DNA of 16,951 nucleotides from Burkholderiaceae bacterium (GTDB lineage: Bacteria; Pseudomonadota; Gammaproteobacteria; Burkholderiales; Burkholderiaceae_C): the NCBI GenBank assembly GCA_023262645.1, contig JALRAA010000009.1:1-16951 (forward strand). Direction: 5' to 3'. Below are positions 14,838 to 16,951 of this stretch, one piece after another; the stretch's first letter is position 1; each line of letters opens with the position of its first letter. Position numbers and translations under genes: made by a program. The notes beneath the pieces are model-generated. The model worked only from the letters and a program-made list of their open reading frames with translations, did no database searches and had not been told where the DNA came from.

Positions 14838-16268
14838 TTATCCGTGGAAATGCACCACGGTTTTGGTGGTGCTCATTTCTTCCAATGCAAGAAATCCTTT
14901 TTCACGACCGTGGCCGCTGCGTTTGACGCCGCCAAATGGCAACTCCACGCCACCGCCTGCGCCAAAAGAATTGACAAACACTTGCCCGCATTTCAAAGCT
15001 TTGGCAACACGTTGTTGGCGTCCGCCGTTTTCGGTCCACACGGCCACCAGTCCGTAGTCGGTGCCATTGGCCAAGGAAATCGCGTGCGCTTCGTCGGTGA
15101 ATGGCATGGCCGCGAGCACAGGCCCGAACACTTCTTGGTGCGCCAGGGGATGGTCTGGTGGCACCGCGCCAAAAAACGTGGGCATCACATAGTAGCCATC
15201 GGCAGGCACACCCGGATCGATCTGTCCTTGCGCAAGCACAGGCAAACCACTGGCTTTGGCTTGATCGATGAAGCGATTGACGCGTTGCTGTTGGGTGGGG
15301 TTGACCACCGGCCCGCAATCCAGGTTCATCTCGGGCGTACCGACACGCACTTGTTTGAATTTCTCAGCCACCAGCGCGACGAATGGGTCGTGTATCGATT
15401 GCTGCACCAGCAAGCGACTGCCCGCTGTGCAGGTCTGTCCCGTGTTTTGGATGATGCCGCGCACCACCGTCGAAGCGGCGAGTTCTAGGTTGGCGTCTTC
15501 AAACACCAGATGCGGCGATTTGCCACCCAGCTCCAAGGTGCATTTCACCGCATGTTTGGCAGCGGCTTGTTGAATCAACACACCCACTTCATTGGAACCG
15601 GTGAAGCTGATGAAATTGATATCGGGGTGATTGGCCAATGCCGCACCCGCTTCTTCGCCCAGACCACTCACGATGTTCAACGCACCTTGCGGAAAACCAG
15701 CTTCCAGAGCGAGTTCTGCAACACGCAAACAACTCAAGCAAGCATCTTCGGCAGGCTTGACCACCACCGCGTTGCCCATGGCCAAAGCCGGTGCAATGCT
15801 GCGCCCCATCATTTGCGCGGGGTAATTCCAAGGAATGATGTGTGCCGTGACACCCAAAGGTTCACGCAACAAATTGACCTGATAGCCGTTCAAAAAAGGA
15901 ATGACTTCACCGTGCACTTTGTCAGCAGCACCGCCATAAAACTCGAAATAGCGTGACAGCACCACCATGTCGTTGCGCGCGGTGGTCATGGGTTTGCCGG
16001 TGTCGCGCGCTTCAAGTTGCGCCAGTTCTTCCGCGTGTGTGGTGACCAATTGGCCAAGCTTTTGCATCAAACGGCCACGCTCGGTGGCGCTCAACTGCCC
16101 CCATGCACCCGATAACGCAGAGCGCGCGGCACGCACCGCCAGATCAATGTCACGGGCGTCCGCACGAGGGATGTGCTCAAACACTTTGCCGTCGACGGGG
16201 GAGCGAACTTCTAATGTGTTGCCGCTGATGGCCTGACAAGCTTTGCCATCGATGATCATGTGCGCCAT
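14838..16268 (-). CDS. NAD(P)-dependent aldehyde dehydrogenase
   Basis: A 476-residue aldehyde dehydrogenase, oxidising an aldehyde to the acid. Catalytic residues are in place: Asn148 in PWNYP, Glu246 in LELGGK, Cys280 in GQTC. 'FGPVLAAMPF' and 'PFGGVKRSGHGREKG' are the conserved C-terminal motifs. It resembles betaine/gamma-aminobutyraldehyde-type ALDHs. ATG 16268 has GAGGAA about 8 nt upstream. First gene of the minus-strand operon: the acid it makes could be the one activated by the CoA-transferase, then dehydrogenated, hydrated and oxidised by the following gene products. Substrate cannot be read. Confidence 0.93.
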   Translation of the reverse strand: MAHMIIDGKACQAISGNTLEVRSPVDGKVFEHIPRADARDIDLAVRAARSALSGAWGQLSATERGRLMQKLGQLVTTHAEELAQLEARDTGKPMTTARNDMVVLSRYFEFYGGAADKVHGEVIPFLNGYQVNLLREPLGVTAHIIPWNYPAQMMGRSIAPALAMGNAVVVKPAEDACLSCLRVAELALEAGFPQGALNIVSGLGEEAGAALANHPDINFISFTGSNEVGVLIQQAAAKHAVKCTLELGGKSPHLVFEDANLELAASTVVRGIIQNTGQTCTAGSRLLVQQSIHDPFVALVAEKFKQVRVGTPEMNLDCGPVVNPTQQQRVNRFIDQAKASGLPVLAQGQIDPGVPADGYYVMPTFFGAVPPDHPLAHQEVFGPVLAAMPFTDEAHAISLANGTDYGLVAVWTENGGRQQRVAKALKCGQVFVNSFGAGGGVELPFGGVKRSGHGREKGFLALEEMSTTKTVVHFHG

Positions 16269-16390
16269 GCTGCTGTTTCCTCAAAACCAAACCTGTCGAT
16301 TGTGGCTGACTTGGCTGCAGTTTTCGGTGCGCGACTAGGGTAATTACTTAGCCCGTTCCCTGCGAAAACGCAGCGCCACCACGCAAGGCT
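16269..16390 (-). promoter_or_regulatory. Intergenic region upstream of the ALDH operon with a palindrome
   Basis: These 122 bp between the DUF427 stop and the ALDH start contain a perfect palindrome GTAATTAC at 16340-16347, flanked by CTAG and TTAG, 72-79 nt before the ALDH ATG; it could be an operator. A small hairpin CTGCG-AAAA-CGCAG lies at 16360-16373 without a T-run. No -35/-10 pair could be named with confidence. Confidence 0.3.
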
Positions 16391-16672
16391 TCATTCGGTG
16401 ACTTTGACGCCTTTCCAAAACGCCACCCGTCCACGGATTTCTTCTGCTTCGGGTTTGGGATCGGCATAAAACCACACCGCGTCATTGTTGAGTTCGCCAT
16501 TGACCAGCAGCGACAAATAACTGGCTTGGCCTTTCCAAGCGCACATGGTTTTGTGGTTGCTGGGTGAGACGTAATCTGGTTTGAGCGAGTCTCTGGGGAA
16601 ATAGTGGTTGCCTTCAACCAAAACAGTGTCGTTGCTTTCAGCGATCACGGTGTCGTTCCAAATGGCTTTCAT
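16391..16672 (-). CDS. DUF427 domain protein
   Basis: A 93-residue protein matching the DUF427 family (PF04248): it starts MKAIWNDTVIAES and has VLVEGNHYFPRDSL, MCAWKGQASYLSL and AVWFYADPKPEAEEIRGRVAF in the usual order. The function of the family is not established. ATG 16672 is chosen because AGGAGA lies about 8 nt upstream and the family begins there; the frame is open further upstream. Its start overlaps the stop of the upstream EgtD-like fragment as ATGA, so the two were probably co-translated. The next gene (ALDH) is separated by 122 bp. Confidence 0.85.
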   Translation of the reverse strand: MKAIWNDTVIAESNDTVLVEGNHYFPRDSLKPDYVSPSNHKTMCAWKGQASYLSLLVNGELNNDAVWFYADPKPEAEEIRGRVAFWKGVKVTE

Positions 16673-16824
16673 CGGGTTGTCTCCTGGGTTGGGGGAATGT
16701 CTAGCCACAAGAGGCCAAACATGTGTTGCGGGTCTGTCCACACCGGCCCAGCATGCAAGCCTGCTTGCGCAGCAGTTTCTTGCACACCTGCAACGGTGAA
16801 TTTGTACGAATATTCTGTGTGCAC
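16669..16824 (-). pseudogene. C-terminal fragment of an EgtD-like histidine methyltransferase
   Basis: The last ~52 residues of this frame (HTEYSYKFTVAGVQETAAQA... VWTDPQHMFGLLWLDIP) match the C-terminus of EgtD-type dimethylhistidine N-methyltransferases, where 'HTENSxKYxxxxFxxLAxxAGF' and 'VWTDPxxLFSVHYL' are conserved. EgtD makes hercynine, the first step to ergothioneine, from histidine and SAM. Only the tail is here; just upstream the reading frame changes without a stop to an unrelated protein (16825-16951). The native gene was presumably complete and lay directly before DUF427 (ATGA overlap). Labelled pseudogene only because the frame is chimeric; an assembly error is more likely than decay. 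Confidence 0.6.
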
Positions 16825-16951
16825 CCAGGGGTGTTCGAAGCGGTGGAGTCGGTCGAGTTCGACGGTGCGCCCGGTCTCGCAGAGTTCGGCGAACATGCCG
16901 CCGCGGCCGACGGCTTGAAGCTGATGCGGGTCGCCGACGAGCACGAGCCGC
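16825..16951 (-). other. GC-rich fragment of an actinobacterial-type MobF relaxase/helicase, in-frame with the EgtD tail
   Basis: On the minus strand, from the window edge, the frame reads RLVLVGDPHQLQAVGRGG then MFAELCETGRTVELDRLHRF and EHPW. This is the RecD-like SF1 helicase segment found in TrwC/TraI (MobF) conjugative relaxases: VGDPxQLQAVGxGG with a following 'xELxRIHRFxxxWE'. It is about 70% GC and uses codons unlike the rest of the window. In full relaxases 'HRFTHPWE' is followed by 'AAASL', not 'HTEYSYK'. The fragment therefore looks joined to the EgtD tail at about 16822-16827. Confidence 0.6.

Noticed and set aside
14808..15488. A 226-codon plus-strand open frame opposite the ALDH gene
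   Set aside because: Antisense shadow: low-complexity His/Arg/Gly composition, no ribosome-binding site, and the ALDH frame has all catalytic residues.
16360..16373. Hairpin CTGCG-AAAA-CGCAG as a terminator for DUF427
   Set aside because: Only a 5-bp stem and no T-run follows on the minus strand; too weak to call.
1..16951. CRISPR arrays, tRNA/rRNA genes, IS elements
   Set aside because: No regularly spaced repeats, no tRNA-like cloverleaf or rRNA sequence, and no transposase or terminal inverted repeats were seen on either strand.

Overview
The window looks like a chromosomal contig from a beta-proteobacterium, most likely Burkholderiales (Comamonadaceae-like). This rests on moderate GC by eye, heavy use of TTG for leucine, and the types of gene present: an amide/branched-chain (Liv) type ABC importer with a cyclase-family enzyme, and a CaiB / acyl-CoA dehydrogenase / MaoC / SDR / ALDH cassette. 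No database search was possible, so the taxonomy is inference. No rRNA, tRNA, CRISPR array or insertion sequence was seen.

Layout. (a) 1-1956, plus strand, visibly more AT-rich: the C-terminal end of a TonB-dependent outer-membrane receptor, overlapped by a PepSY-type inner-membrane protein; a metal or siderophore uptake pair. (b) 2047-8566, plus strand: an apparent seven-gene operon with an RraA-like aldolase/decarboxylase carrying an apparent signal peptide, then livG, livF, a periplasmic binding protein, livH, livM and a cyclase-family (kynurenine formamidase-like) hydrolase. Two enzymes bracket a complete importer, which suggests uptake and breakdown of an organic acid or aromatic compound rather than simple amino-acid import. 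(c) 8567-8789: AT-rich regulatory DNA with an FNR-like box and inverted repeats, then a 268-residue protein (8790-9596) that I read as a truncated-haemoglobin-like domain without its proximal His, fused to a YbjN-like domain. (d) 16268 down to 9589, minus strand: ALDH, SDR, MaoC-type hydratase, acyl-CoA dehydrogenase, CaiB-type CoA-transferase and MFS transporter, tightly packed with TGATG/ATGA start-stop overlaps. It looks like a CoA-dependent catabolic cassette, but no thiolase or acyl-CoA lyase is visible. An intrinsic-terminator-like hairpin lies inside the MaoC gene on its coding strand. (e) 16391-16951, minus strand: a DUF427 protein coupled by ATGA to an EgtD-like methyltransferase C-terminus, whose reading frame turns abruptly at about 16825 into a very GC-rich MobF relaxase/helicase fragment. 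That junction is most simply an assembly chimera at a contig end.

The best candidates for something undescribed are the haem-less globin-YbjN fusion with its FNR-like upstream site, the intragenic terminator in the hydratase gene, and the apparently exported RraA-like enzyme heading the importer operon.
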